Shown: positions 15,009 to 24,187, numbered from the stretch's first letter. The stretch is 33,417 nucleotides of DNA from Myxococcota bacterium (GCA_963169055.1 CAUJFU010000372.1:1-33417); one strand, 5' to 3'. Translations and numbers: made by a program. Notes: generated from the sequence alone by a model not told the origin.

Positions 15009-17533
15009 CAGTGACCTCGTTGGGGCTGGGCTTTGGGGCTGTTGTTGGGGGTGGATTCGGTTTTGGTGCGCAGGATCGGTTGTTTGGGGATGGGGGCGTC
15101 TTCGGGGAGCAGCCAAGAACTGCGCATGGGTTGAAGGGCTTGGGTGGAGGCGTGCATGGAGACATGATCGCCTTGGAGCCATATCTCGATCTGGTCGTCG
15201 TAATGGGGGCTTTGGGGGTCTTCGGATTGTCCGCCACAGAGGATCCATTGGGAAGCATCGGGCGAGCCGAAGTCGATGATTTGTCGGGCAGCGGCACCGA
15301 CGCGTTGTTCGAAGGGTCGGCTCCAGCTAAAACTGCCTGTGTTGATGCTGAGAGTGGAACCGCCTGTTGCGAAGGGTCCGCGCACCCATTCTTGGAGATG
15401 GTGGGTGTCGCGGAAAAAGACAGGACGGAGGGTGAGGCGGTGGATCTTGCCCCACCGCCAGCGGTCGGGTTCGGGACCCATGCGTTTTTCGAGATCTTGG
15501 TAAGTTCGGACAAGAGCGTCTTGGATGGCTTGATCGCGATCTGCGGGGAGCCAAAGATCAGGGCGACGAAAGATCGGCTCGATCGGGGGTTCAAGCTCGT
15601 GAGATATCTCAAGCCAGCGCCGATAGAGCGTTTCTCCCATCGCGGGTTTGTAGTATTGCTCCATGAGCTGGAGTTGGAAGGTCGAAAAGATCGTGGCCGC
15701 GATGCTTTCGGGGCCGACGCGCCCGTTCCATTCGAGAAGCAGATCGACTTGTTTACGGATCTCGGGGGCGAGTCTTGCGCGCATCTGAAAGGTTTTGAGT
15801 GTGCGCTGGAGGAAGTCTCGACTCCAAAGACAATAAGTATCGCGCTGCAAGCGAGCCATTTCTTCAACACCGACTTTCTTTTGTCGGACGAGTCGCAAGA
15901 GTAGGTCTTCGATGCGTTGAGAGCGTGAGCCAGAGGTCCAGATGCCCGTGGGGGCGTAGCCTTGGAGGGGGGAGGTGGGGGCTTGGCCGGAAAGGATGAG
16001 GTAACCTTGTTCGGGGTTCAGGCAGCGTGGGAGTTCATCGAAAGGGGCTTCGCCTTTCCAAGTGGCTTGGGAGTAGTTGCCGATGAGGGGTCGAAAAATG
16101 CGAGGGTTTCGTGTACGAAGAGGGAGATAACCTGCGACAGCGGCCCCGATATTTCCCTGTTTGTCGGCGTATACGTAGTTGAGGGCGGGTACACGGGCGT
16201 AGCGGATGGCTTCGAGGAAGTCGGTCCATTTTTTGGCGCGGTTGAGTTGCAGGATGGATTCGGCTTCGCGAACGCCTTCTTGTCCCGTCCATCGGAGGGT
16301 ATAGGGTCGGAGGGTGGGGAGAGGGCCGCGCAAGGCATCGCTGAGTAGGGGGCCGCGTTGGGTAGAGCGGACCCATCGGGTGCGTGGGGCTTCGCCTTGG
16401 ACGTGGATGATCTCTTCGCGGCGGATCAGGGGGAGGTAGCGTTCTTCGTGGCGATAGCGTTCGCCCGATGGATCGAGTTCTTCGAGGTAGATATCGGCGT
16501 CATCGGCGCGATGCAAGGTGGTTCCCCAAGCGATCGAGGAGTTGTGACCAGCGAAGATGCCGGGGACGCCCGGGATCGAGAGGCCGATCACGTCGTATTC
16601 TCCACCCCACAAGCGGATCTGGTAAAAGCTGCAAGGGAGGCGCATTTGGAGGTGCGGATCGTTGCAAAGCAAGGGGCCACCGTGTTGTGTGTGGCACCCA
16701 GCGATCACCCACGCGCAACTTCCGCGTCCTGTACCTTCGGGGGAGAGCAGTTCGGAGGGATCCGAAGGGGAAGTGTCAAGAAGAGAAGAAGGAGAGGAGG
16801 AGTCTGCGAGCATGCGAGAGGCAGAGGGTTCTTCGAGGGCGGAGGGTGGGAAGATCGTGGCGAGATCGTGGGGGAGGTATTCGGTGCCGAGGGTAAAGCC
16901 GAGATGAGAAGGGATCAGGCTTTGGAGGGCTTCGGGGCGTTGGCTGAGGGAGTGACAGATCGCACCAAAGGCCAGAAGCAGCCGCCATGTGAAGCTGAGC
17001 TGGAGTCCGAGGACGCGCAGCACCAAGAGGCTATCGTGGGCTTGCCAAGGGGCGGGTTCGGTTTGGAGGATCTTGTAAGGGAGGGGCAAGCGTTCGGCGC
17101 GGCGGATCTGTTCGATGTATTCGTTGACGCCTTCGCTGTAGGCGCGCAAAGCCCGATAGGTTCGGGGAGAGACCCATGAAAGGCCCTCGTTTGCGGCTTC
17201 TTTGAGGCCCAAGACGCGCATGAGATAGTCAATGCTGCTGAGTCCTTGGCCGCGCAAATGAAGCGAGGGATCCCATGTTGCTGCCGAGACATCGCCAAAA
17301 AGCTCGGAGAGTTGGCCTCCACCCAAGCGGCGCGTGATGTCCATCTGAAACAGCCGATCCCGTGCGGTTTGGAAGCCTTGGGCGCGAAAGAGATCTTCTT
17401 CTTTGCGCGTCAACAAGTGGCAGATGCCAAAGCGATCTGTGCGCAACTCAACGGGGCCGCCAAGACCGCTGATGCGATCGGGGGGCGACCACGCCCCTTG
17501 TCGTTGCCAAGGTTGAAGCCATCTCTTCCACAC
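15008..17533 (-). CDS. Penicillin-acylase family Ntn-hydrolase
   Basis: This member of the penicillin amidase (S45) family hydrolyses amide bonds, for example of acyl-homoserine lactones or beta-lactams. It matures by cleavage before a catalytic Ser or Cys. The likely nucleophile is S272 in GRGSCAWVIAG, giving subunits of about 271 and 570 residues. HGGPLLCNDPHL and GIFAGHNSSIAWGTT follow, as is usual. I chose the GTG at 17533 because AAAGGAG lies 8 nt upstream; the ATG at 17572 has no such site. Neither start gives an export signal, whereas most relatives are periplasmic. Many GAxxG-type and aromatic motifs are intact, so it looks functional. The substrate cannot be told. It is translationally coupled to minC. 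Confidence 0.88.
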   Translation of the reverse strand: MWKRWLQPWQRQGAWSPPDRISGLGGPVELRTDRFGICHLLTRKEEDLFRAQGFQTARDRLFQMDITRRLGGGQLSELFGDVSAATWDPSLHLRGQGLSSIDYLMRVLGLKEAANEGLSWVSPRTYRALRAYSEGVNEYIEQIRRAERLPLPYKILQTEPAPWQAHDSLLVLRVLGLQLSFTWRLLLAFGAICHSLSQRPEALQSLIPSHLGFTLGTEYLPHDLATIFPPSALEEPSASRMLADSSSPSSLLDTSPSDPSELLSPEGTGRGSCAWVIAGCHTQHGGPLLCNDPHLQMRLPCSFYQIRLWGGEYDVIGLSIPGVPGIFAGHNSSIAWGTTLHRADDADIYLEELDPSGERYRHEERYLPLIRREEIIHVQGEAPRTRWVRSTQRGPLLSDALRGPLPTLRPYTLRWTGQEGVREAESILQLNRAKKWTDFLEAIRYARVPALNYVYADKQGNIGAAVAGYLPLRTRNPRIFRPLIGNYSQATWKGEAPFDELPRCLNPEQGYLILSGQAPTSPLQGYAPTGIWTSGSRSQRIEDLLLRLVRQKKVGVEEMARLQRDTYCLWSRDFLQRTLKTFQMRARLAPEIRKQVDLLLEWNGRVGPESIAATIFSTFQLQLMEQYYKPAMGETLYRRWLEISHELEPPIEPIFRRPDLWLPADRDQAIQDALVRTYQDLEKRMGPEPDRWRWGKIHRLTLRPVFFRDTHHLQEWVRGPFATGGSTLSINTGSFSWSRPFEQRVGAAARQIIDFGSPDASQWILCGGQSEDPQSPHYDDQIEIWLQGDHVSMHASTQALQPMRSSWLLPEDAPIPKQPILRTKTESTPNNSPKAQPQRGH

Positions 17534-17658
17534 AGGCGGTACTCCTTTGCGTGGTGTGTTGATCCGTTCCATCGTTGCGCGGCTTCGGACTCCAACAGAC
17601 TTCCACGCAGCTGGTGTTCATGGGCGTGGTGTTATGGTGTGCTGTTGCAAGTCTCGTG

Positions 17659-17772
17659 ATACGATATCCGAGTGATGCGTACACCAAGGATAGTACGTAG
17701 ACGCCCTATTCTTGGGCAGCCACAGGGGGCTGCCCCTACCTCTTTACGATCACACAACGGGCGGATTTCGTA
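17659..17772 (+). mobile_element. MITE-like palindromic element, copy 1
   Basis: About 113 bp bounded by imperfect terminal inverted repeats ATACGATATCCG and CGGATTTCGTA. The centre is a strong hairpin, GGGCAGCC/GGCTGCCC (17714-17735). It is the inverse of the element at 19122-19235, with about 75-80% identity by eye. It has no coding capacity. It lies between the divergent acylase and truD genes. Confidence 0.75.
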
Positions 17773-17925
17773 GGAGATGTGTTGCGCGAGCCTCTTTGGA
17801 CCGTCGTTTGCGCGGAGCGCTGTCTTTGGCTCTAGCACGCCCTTCCCTTTCGTGCAATTTTTTGGCAGCGTCTTGTGCTTGCGGGCTGCGTTTTTCTTGG
17901 TGTGGTGCGATGGAAAGGTGTTTTG

Positions 17926-19122
17926 ATGTTTTTACCGCGTGTTGATTTTGCGAATCTTCCGAAGATCTATGAAGAAGAAGACCTCAAAAGTCTGCGTTTT
18001 CTTCCGAGTGTCGAGCGTTTTTTTGTCGAAGAGATCCCCATGTACCGTTGTTCGGGGGAGGGAGAACATCTGTTTGTTTCGGTGCGCAAACGCGGCCACA
18101 ACACACGCGATATCTGTCGGATGTTGGCCTCGCATTTGGAGATGAATCCCGAAGATATCGGGGTGGCGGGCTTAAAAGATCGCCACGCGACGACGACACA
18201 GTGGTTGAGTATCCCTGCAAAGCTGCAAGAAAAGCTCGATACGTTTGCGATGGAAGGGGTCGAGATCGTGGAGCGGCAGCGCCATCGCAGCAAGCTACGG
18301 ACGGGGCATCTGTTGGGGAATCACTTTCGCATGGTGTGGTCGGAGCTTTCGGAAGCGCAGGAGCAGGCGCTGCGGCGGGCTTTGGGGCGGATGGAGCGTG
18401 AGGGGATGCCCAACTTTTTTGGGCCGCAGCGTTTTGGTCGTGGGCAAGACAATCACCTCGAAGGGCAGCGGCTTCTTGTGCAGGCCAAACAGATCAAAGC
18501 CCGTTGGCGAAAGCGCATGATGATCAGCGCCTACCAATCGGCCTGTTTTAATGATCTGTTGGCGTGGCGGATTGGACAATGTAGCGACTGGTTGGCTCCG
18601 ATCGAGGGGGATTGGATGCGGCCTTTTCCGCGTGGCGGGGCGTTGCGCAGCTTTCCAGATGGGCTTGCGCGGGAGTTGGCGCGGGATGCGCAAGAGGCCG
18701 ATGGTTCGGGAGATGTGCGCGACATCACAGTTTCTCCTCTCTCCCAAAGCGAGATGCCGCTCAACGACATCAAGGGCTTTTTGGGGGACACCGAACCTGC
18801 GCGGCGCTGGGTTCCGACGGGTGTGCTGTTGGGTTCTCAAGTGGAGAAAGCCGAGGGGCTTGTGGGAGAATGGGAGTCGGCGTTGTGGGAACGCGAAGGT
18901 GTGAATATCGAGGCTTTTCAGAGGCTTGGGAGCATCGCAACAGGTACAAGGCGTTTGATCGCGGTGTGGCCGTGGGATGTGCTTGTGGAGCGCGAAGCAG
19001 CGGCTGTCTCGGTTGCTTTTTCTCTGCCTGCGGGGTCGTATGCTTCGGTGCTGTGTGCGCAGATCGGATGTTCGTTTGGCAGTGGGCGCGAGGAAGGCGA
19101 AAGCCACGAAGACACCGAATAA
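17926..19122 (+). CDS. truD: tRNA pseudouridine synthase TruD
   Basis: This 398-residue enzyme converts U13 of tRNA-Glu and other tRNAs to pseudouridine. The family signature GLKDRHATTTQW, with the catalytic Asp, is at about residues 80-91. NFFGPQRFGRGQDN and the MISAYQSACFNDLL motif follow in the usual order. The insertion domain sits at about 225-330. I chose ATG 17926 because GGAAAGG lies about 8 nt upstream; the frame extends further 5' without a ribosome binding site. The extreme C-terminus (SHEDTE) is encoded by one unit of a 26-bp repeat, and the TAA stop is directly abutted by a MITE-like element. The tail is therefore probably not part of the ancestral protein. The gene is bracketed by inverted copies of that element. 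Confidence 0.93.
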   Translation: MFLPRVDFANLPKIYEEEDLKSLRFLPSVERFFVEEIPMYRCSGEGEHLFVSVRKRGHNTRDICRMLASHLEMNPEDIGVAGLKDRHATTTQWLSIPAKLQEKLDTFAMEGVEIVERQRHRSKLRTGHLLGNHFRMVWSELSEAQEQALRRALGRMEREGMPNFFGPQRFGRGQDNHLEGQRLLVQAKQIKARWRKRMMISAYQSACFNDLLAWRIGQCSDWLAPIEGDWMRPFPRGGALRSFPDGLARELARDAQEADGSGDVRDITVSPLSQSEMPLNDIKGFLGDTEPARRWVPTGVLLGSQVEKAEGLVGEWESALWEREGVNIEAFQRLGSIATGTRRLIAVWPWDVLVEREAAAVSVAFSLPAGSYASVLCAQIGCSFGSGREEGESHEDTE

Positions 19123-19272
19123 TACGAAATCCGCCCATTGTGTGATCGCAAAACGTAGGGGCAGCCACAGGGGGCTGCCCAACCGTAGGGCATCTACGCA
19201 CTATCCTTCGATCACACGTCTTGCGGATATCGTATAAGCGAGAGCCACGAAGGCACCGAATAAGCGAGAGCC
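19102..19272. repeat. 26-bp tandem repeat interrupted by the MITE-like element
   Basis: AGCCACGAAGACACCGAAT (19102-19120) recurs with one mismatch at 19243-19261. AAGCGAGAGCC occurs at 19236-19246 and 19262-19272, giving a 26-bp period. The MITE-like element sits exactly between the first unit and the second. Confidence 0.7.
19122..19235 (-). mobile_element. MITE-like palindromic element, copy 2 (inverted)
   Basis: About 113 bp, in the opposite orientation to the element at 17659-17772. Its ends are ATACGAAATCCGC and GCGGATATCGTAT. If the core is 19123-19234 it is flanked by TAA on both sides, consistent with a 3-bp target duplication that includes the truD stop codon. The central hairpin GGGCAGCC/GGCTGCCC lies at about 19160-19182. 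Confidence 0.78.
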
Positions 19273-19353
19273 TGTTGTTTTTTCGATCTTTTTGGTGAGA
19301 TGAGAAGGCGTTGGTCAGTTTTTTGATATAGGGTGAGGAGCGACGGAGTTGGA

Positions 19354-19381
19354 TGGGGTTTGTTGTATGGGGTTTGTTGTA
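19354..19381. repeat. 14-bp tandem duplication
   Basis: ATGGGGTTTGTTGT is repeated twice in tandem immediately before structured repeat copy B. Confidence 0.7.
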
Positions 19382-19502
19382 TGGGGCGCTGCCCCATGCC
19401 CCGCAAGGGGTCTCGGCCCCCTTGACCCCGTGTCGGCGAAAAGATCATTGTTTTTCAAACAGACGACGCTGTCGCTTGAAGTGCCGCGAACACGGGGTTT
19501 TT
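19381..19502 (+). repeat. Structured dispersed repeat, copy B
   Basis: It aligns along its full length with 170-290 and 32929-33052. The first hairpin is ATGGGGC-GCT-GCCCCAT, so the outermost G-C pair of the other copies is replaced by A-T and pairing is kept. The GCAA tetraloop hairpin is intact. The distal stem ends in CACGGGG followed by five T, terminator-like. It lies downstream of truD and about 105 bp upstream of the OmpA-family gene. Confidence 0.78.
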
Positions 19503-19607
19503 GTCAGCGGCGTCATACGAGATCCGTTGGTTGGTTTGTGTCCGAGAGCGTGTGTTGGATGGATTTGTTTGTGAGAAGCTTTGTTGTGCGATCGGAAGGA
19601 GAGTGTT

Positions 19608-21392
19608 GTGAGAAAGTGGCTGAGGTGGTTGTGTATCGGCGCGCTGTTGTCTTGTGTTGGAGGGCGGATGGGATGGGCAAAGCCCGTTCCTGCGGGCTAT
19701 GCGCTTTCGATGGATGGTCGTTTGTTGGAACCCTCGGCCTCGCCGTATAGTGTGTTTGGGGTCCAAAGCAGCCGATTGATGCCGCATTTGCACCTGTATG
19801 GTCAGGTGATGACCGATTATGCGAAGGGTTTGTTGTTGGCGCGGCGTTTTGATACAGGGGCGGTGGTTTCGCAACCGTTGGCACACCGCCTGACGTCGGA
19901 GTTTGCGTTGGGGGTGGGGTTGTTTTCGTGGGTCGAAGTGGCGTTGTCGTTGCCTGTGCATTGGTTCCAACAGTCGCAGCGTTTTCCATTTGCTTTTTCA
20001 GGCAGTCAAGCAACGTATCCAGAGGGCGAAGAATCCCTCGAATCGATGGGGATCGGGGATCTTCGATTGTGGGTGAAGGTGCGGATCTTGGAAAATGCGC
20101 AAGCAGCGGGTTTTGGGATGGCGCTGTTGTTGGAGGGTTCGTTTCCAACGGGTGGGGCGTTTTTGATGCGCCAAGCGTCGGCGACTTTTACGCCGCGTTT
20201 GATCATGGACTACCGATGGAAGGGAGGATTTTTGCTGTCGTTGAATGCGGGGTTTCGTTTGCGTGCGGGAGCCCCAACGGCAGAAGATCAGGCGTCTTCG
20301 CCGTCTACGGTGACGGATGCCTTGATGGGGTTTCGGGTGGGGAATGCGTTGCGCTTGGCGCTGGGAACGGAGATCCCCTTGATGATGCAAGGGCTTTCGT
20401 TGATCGGCGAAGCGGGGATGGAGATCGGGTTTCCAGACGGCGAAGAGGTGGGGCGCGTGCAGCGCGTAGGGATGGAGCTTTTGGCAGGGTTACGTTGGCG
20501 CCACCATTCGGGTGTGATCTTGACGGCAGGTGCGGGCGCAGGATTGACTTCGGGATACGGCGTGCCGGATTTTCGGTTCTTTTTGCAGATTGCTTGGGGG
20601 AAGTCGTTGACAGAGGCGAAGCCTTCGGCATCTTGGGCCGCGTATGAGCCAGAGGTTTTTTCGCCGACGGTGAAGAAACCTTTGGAAGTGAAGAAGACAC
20701 CGCAACCCCTGCCAAATCAAGAAGCGGCGATGCCTGAAAAGCCTGCGATCTTGGCGAATCGCCCGCTTTCGCCCGAGGCTTTCGATCAAGCGGCCAAACA
20801 AGAGCAAGACCGCGATGGAGACGGTATCCCGGACGCTTTGGATCAATGCCCCGATCAACCCGAGACATTCAACGGCTACAAAGACGAAGACGGATGCCCA
20901 GACGAGATCCCCAAGCCCGTCGTCTTCAAGGAATCCAAGCTGATCGAGTCGACAGCAACGCAGATCAAACTCAAAGAGAAGGTGTATTTTCGGACGGGCA
21001 GCGATCGGCTGGAGCCTCGATCTTTTCCGATACTACGGGTTCTTGCGCAGTTTTTAAAAGCGAAGCAAGATATCGAAGAAGTCATGATCGAAGGGCATAC
21101 GGACAATCGAGGAGATCGGGAACAAAACGTGGATCTCTCGGAGAGACGGGCGCGTCGAGTGAAGTCATTTTTGGTTCAAGAAGGGGTGGCGGTGGGGCGT
21201 TTGCGCGCCAAAGGATACGGGCCCAAAAAGCCGATCGCAACGAACAAAACGACCCAAGGACGCGCCGAAAATCGCCGTGTACAGTTTTTGATCTTGCGCA
21301 TCAGAAAAGCCACTTCTTCTCGACATCGGACTGATGCGTTGGGCCTGTTGGATACGGCAACAGCATCGCCCAAGAAGAAAGGAGGCTGCTAA
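19608..21392 (+). CDS. OmpA-family protein with a calcium-type TSP3 segment
   Basis: This 594-residue envelope protein starts at a GTG with AAGGAG 6 nt upstream. It has a signal peptide: MRKWLRWLCIGALLSC core, cleavage likely after GWAKP or earlier. Residues 30-345 have alternating strands (ALGVGLFSWVEVALSLPVHW, GIGDLRLWVKVRIL) like a transmembrane barrel. A Pro/Lys linker follows. One thrombospondin-3-type motif, DRDGDGIPDALDQCPD (about 401-416), is next. The C-terminal OmpA domain (about 455-570) contains EVMIEGHTDNRGD and LSERRARRVKSFLV for peptidoglycan binding. The stop codon overlaps the next gene's ATG (TAATG), so the two are co-translated. It is likely the surface and cell-wall anchor of the four-gene run. 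Confidence 0.9.
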   Translation: MRKWLRWLCIGALLSCVGGRMGWAKPVPAGYALSMDGRLLEPSASPYSVFGVQSSRLMPHLHLYGQVMTDYAKGLLLARRFDTGAVVSQPLAHRLTSEFALGVGLFSWVEVALSLPVHWFQQSQRFPFAFSGSQATYPEGEESLESMGIGDLRLWVKVRILENAQAAGFGMALLLEGSFPTGGAFLMRQASATFTPRLIMDYRWKGGFLLSLNAGFRLRAGAPTAEDQASSPSTVTDALMGFRVGNALRLALGTEIPLMMQGLSLIGEAGMEIGFPDGEEVGRVQRVGMELLAGLRWRHHSGVILTAGAGAGLTSGYGVPDFRFFLQIAWGKSLTEAKPSASWAAYEPEVFSPTVKKPLEVKKTPQPLPNQEAAMPEKPAILANRPLSPEAFDQAAKQEQDRDGDGIPDALDQCPDQPETFNGYKDEDGCPDEIPKPVVFKESKLIESTATQIKLKEKVYFRTGSDRLEPRSFPILRVLAQFLKAKQDIEEVMIEGHTDNRGDREQNVDLSERRARRVKSFLVQEGVAVGRLRAKGYGPKKPIATNKTTQGRAENRRVQFLILRIRKATSSRHRTDALGLLDTATASPKKKGGC

Positions 21393-24154
21393 TGCTTGAA
21401 ATGCAGAGAGCTTCCTTCAAGAAAACACCGATGGTTTCGGAGAAAAAAGGGCTGATGGCGTGGGGGGGGGGTTTGCGTTCGGGATTGTCTGTGTTGGGAT
21501 GTTTGGGGTTGTTGTGGATTGGGTTGATTTGTGCGGAGGGGACGGCGTATTCTGCACAAAATTATCGTTGGTACACGGTACAACCGGGGGATTCGTGTTG
21601 GAGCATTGCGCAGATGTTGTTTGGTCGAGGGAGCGCTTACTCGATCATTCATCAATACAACGATCTTGGGCCGATGCCGCACATCTTAAAACCCGGTCAG
21701 CGCTTAAAGATCCCGTTGTCTGCGCCGCAACCTGATGCGGAACTTGAAAAGAAACGGCGCGAAGTCAAGACCAAACCTCCGAGCGCTTTGGATTGGTACG
21801 ATGCCCGTGAAGGGATGGCGCTGTGGCGCTTGTACAAGGTCTCGACGGGCAAGAGGTCTCTTGCGGTGGTGCGTTTTGAGAGACGTGCGCGGATACGGAT
21901 GCGCGAACAAGCATTGTTGGTGATCCACGGAAGATCCGAACGCACGCGCCAAAAGAAAAGCGGAAAGATCGTAATCCAAGAAGGTACGGTGCGAGCGGGC
22001 CTTGATAGCCTTGATGATGCGCCGATCCCGATCGAGACGCCTTCGGCGGAAGTCGCGCTCAAGGCCAGCGCAGCACAGGTCGGTGTCGATGCACAAAAAA
22101 CATCGATGGTCTCGGTCTTTCGTGGAAATGCAAAGGTTAGCGCCCAAGGGAAATCTGTTCAAGTTCCCGATGATTTTGGTACGTACGTAAAAAAAGGCCG
22201 TCCACCCGCCCCTCCGCGTAGGCTTCCGCGTGCGCCGCGTTGGAGCCAAGGGGTGCATGAAGCGTTTGTGCCGATGACTCCGACACAAGGGCAGGAGATG
22301 TTGGAACTGCGTTGGCACGGCAACACAGGCGACACACGTTATCGCATCGAAGCTGCGGTCGATCCGCGTTTTCGCGATGTCTACTGGGATGATCTTGTGG
22401 CGTCCGCACCAGCTCCCACCGATTCATCGAGCGCGTCGGTGCCATCAAGCCCACCACCATCCAGCCCATCAGCGCCATCGTTGCAACGCTACGGCCTGCC
22501 GATCCGAAAAGCGGGTGATTATTATGTGCGTCTTTCGGCGTTGGACAAAGACGGACTGGAGAGCCGCCCATCCAAGACGCTGCATATCCACGCGGAAACA
22601 CTTCAGATGTCAAGGCAGTTGGCCCGTCAATCAGGCGGAGATCGGTGGGTCGGGGTGGGACTGTTGCAGATCACGCCGCCCAAAAAAGCCGTGGATATCG
22701 CGCTTGTCGAAGGAGATGTCTCTGCGATCCGTTCGGATGCGTTGATGTTTCGGTCGTTTCAGGAATCTGTGCGTCTGCAAAAGCCCGGGCATTACACGCT
22801 GTTTTTTCGGCGTGGCCCAAAAGGCTCGGTGCTAACGGCTTTTCGTATCCAGCTTTTGCAAGTGAAGGCGACGTTGTCTCTTGAGCAGAAAGAGATCGGG
22901 GTGCAAGGGCAGAGCGTCAAAGCAGTCTTACAATTGGTCGATGAAAAGGGCTTTCCTGTGCTATTGCCCGGGCTGCGTTTGGATATCTTGCCCGAAGGCG
23001 AAGGTGCAGCGTTTCGTTGTGTGGGGCGTGGTCAATGCGAGGCGATGATCTCTGCGCCCAAAGTGTACAAGCACAAAGCCTTGTATATTCGGGCTTCTTG
23101 GGCGGCAGGCGATCTGGCGTTGGCGATGATCTCCGTCAAAAAGCCTCCAGAGGCCGCCCTGCGTCGCGCTCCTCCTCCTGTTGAGCCGTCAACAGAGCCG
23201 AGCTTTCGATGGCCCGAACAAGTGTTGCTGCGTGCGTCTCCGTCCCATGACAAGACCGTACCGTCGCGTGTTCGGGTGTGGGAGTGGGCCGAAACCCCGT
23301 TGGTCTTGGAGTTTGCGCGATCTTTCCCCGGGCTTCCTGCTCGCGGGGCAAAACCGATGACATGGGCGGGTGTTCGGGCGTTTTTTGGTGATTACACGCC
23401 TCCCAATGATGCCTACAACGGCCCGTGGGTTGCGGCACAGGGAACGATACAAAAGCCCGTTGTATCGAGGTTTTCGATTGCGGGTGAGCTGGCTTTGTGG
23501 CACGAGCGCATGAGCCTTGAACTGGATATCCCTTTGTTGAACGTGATCCTGACGCAGCCCGAAGGATATCCCGACAATATCTCTTACGGAAAGATTGGAG
23601 ACATACGGATCGGGATCAAGGGATTGTTGTACGAACGCAAGGATCTGATGGTGGGAGCGGGGTTGCGGGTGATCTTGCCGACAGGGGGTTATCGTTTTCC
23701 GCCACGCGATGCGCAAGGTGCGGTACTGCCGACGTTTCGTTCGTTGGAGCGCTATACGCCCGGAAAAAGCAAGGCGAACAACGCGCTCTCGACTTTTTTT
23801 GATCCTGCGCTGTTGTTGGAGTGGCGTCCGCTGTCTTGGTTGATGGTGCATACCAACCTTGCGTTTGTGTTGGATACGGACTTTGGGGCGAACACAGGCT
23901 TTTTCTTTACAGGAAACGCGGGTCTTCACCTACGTTGGCGGTTCTTGTCATTTGTGACGGAGATCCATCTGGTGGCTCCATCGGTGGATGGGGCGTTGCC
24001 TGTGACGTTTGGCGCGAGTGCGGGTGTACGGGCCTATCTTGGGCAGGTTCGGATATCGTTGACGGGTGGTGGGATGATCCCGCAACACGCAGGGCTTCCC
24101 GGTGATTTTCATGTTGGCATCGCGGTGGATCTAGCCTTTCCATCGTTGCGTTGA
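21392..24154 (+). CDS. LysM / FecR-like envelope protein with barrel-like C-terminus
   Basis: This 920-residue protein has an AAAGGAGG ribosome binding site inside the end of the OmpA-family gene. A signal or anchor helix (about 28-50) precedes a LysM peptidoglycan-binding domain (about 60-107: YTVQPGDSCWSIAQMLF and ILKPGQRLKIP). Residues about 128-265 resemble a FecR-type domain, with LAVVRFERRARIRM and ALKASAAQVGVD-type strands. A Pro/Ser-rich and Ig/FN3-like middle follows. The last 270 residues contain repeated amphipathic strands (LALWHERMSLELDIPL, DLMVGAGLRVILPTGGYRF, LRWRFLSFVTEIHLV) suggesting an outer-membrane barrel. I know LysM-FecR pairings from surface proteins in related bacteria; the added barrel is unusual. 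The function is probably envelope sensing or scaffolding, which is inference. Confidence 0.82.
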   Translation: MLEMQRASFKKTPMVSEKKGLMAWGGGLRSGLSVLGCLGLLWIGLICAEGTAYSAQNYRWYTVQPGDSCWSIAQMLFGRGSAYSIIHQYNDLGPMPHILKPGQRLKIPLSAPQPDAELEKKRREVKTKPPSALDWYDAREGMALWRLYKVSTGKRSLAVVRFERRARIRMREQALLVIHGRSERTRQKKSGKIVIQEGTVRAGLDSLDDAPIPIETPSAEVALKASAAQVGVDAQKTSMVSVFRGNAKVSAQGKSVQVPDDFGTYVKKGRPPAPPRRLPRAPRWSQGVHEAFVPMTPTQGQEMLELRWHGNTGDTRYRIEAAVDPRFRDVYWDDLVASAPAPTDSSSASVPSSPPPSSPSAPSLQRYGLPIRKAGDYYVRLSALDKDGLESRPSKTLHIHAETLQMSRQLARQSGGDRWVGVGLLQITPPKKAVDIALVEGDVSAIRSDALMFRSFQESVRLQKPGHYTLFFRRGPKGSVLTAFRIQLLQVKATLSLEQKEIGVQGQSVKAVLQLVDEKGFPVLLPGLRLDILPEGEGAAFRCVGRGQCEAMISAPKVYKHKALYIRASWAAGDLALAMISVKKPPEAALRRAPPPVEPSTEPSFRWPEQVLLRASPSHDKTVPSRVRVWEWAETPLVLEFARSFPGLPARGAKPMTWAGVRAFFGDYTPPNDAYNGPWVAAQGTIQKPVVSRFSIAGELALWHERMSLELDIPLLNVILTQPEGYPDNISYGKIGDIRIGIKGLLYERKDLMVGAGLRVILPTGGYRFPPRDAQGAVLPTFRSLERYTPGKSKANNALSTFFDPALLLEWRPLSWLMVHTNLAFVLDTDFGANTGFFFTGNAGLHLRWRFLSFVTEIHLVAPSVDGALPVTFGASAGVRAYLGQVRISLTGGGMIPQHAGLPGDFHVGIAVDLAFPSLR

Positions 24155-24187
24155 GTGTGTTCGAGGAATACGAAAAAGGAGAGCGCG

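Noticed and set aside
19349..19750. Rightward 133-codon frame over repeat copy B and the OmpA-family start
   Set aside because: Composed of repeat translation then an out-of-frame reading of the OmpA-family signal region.
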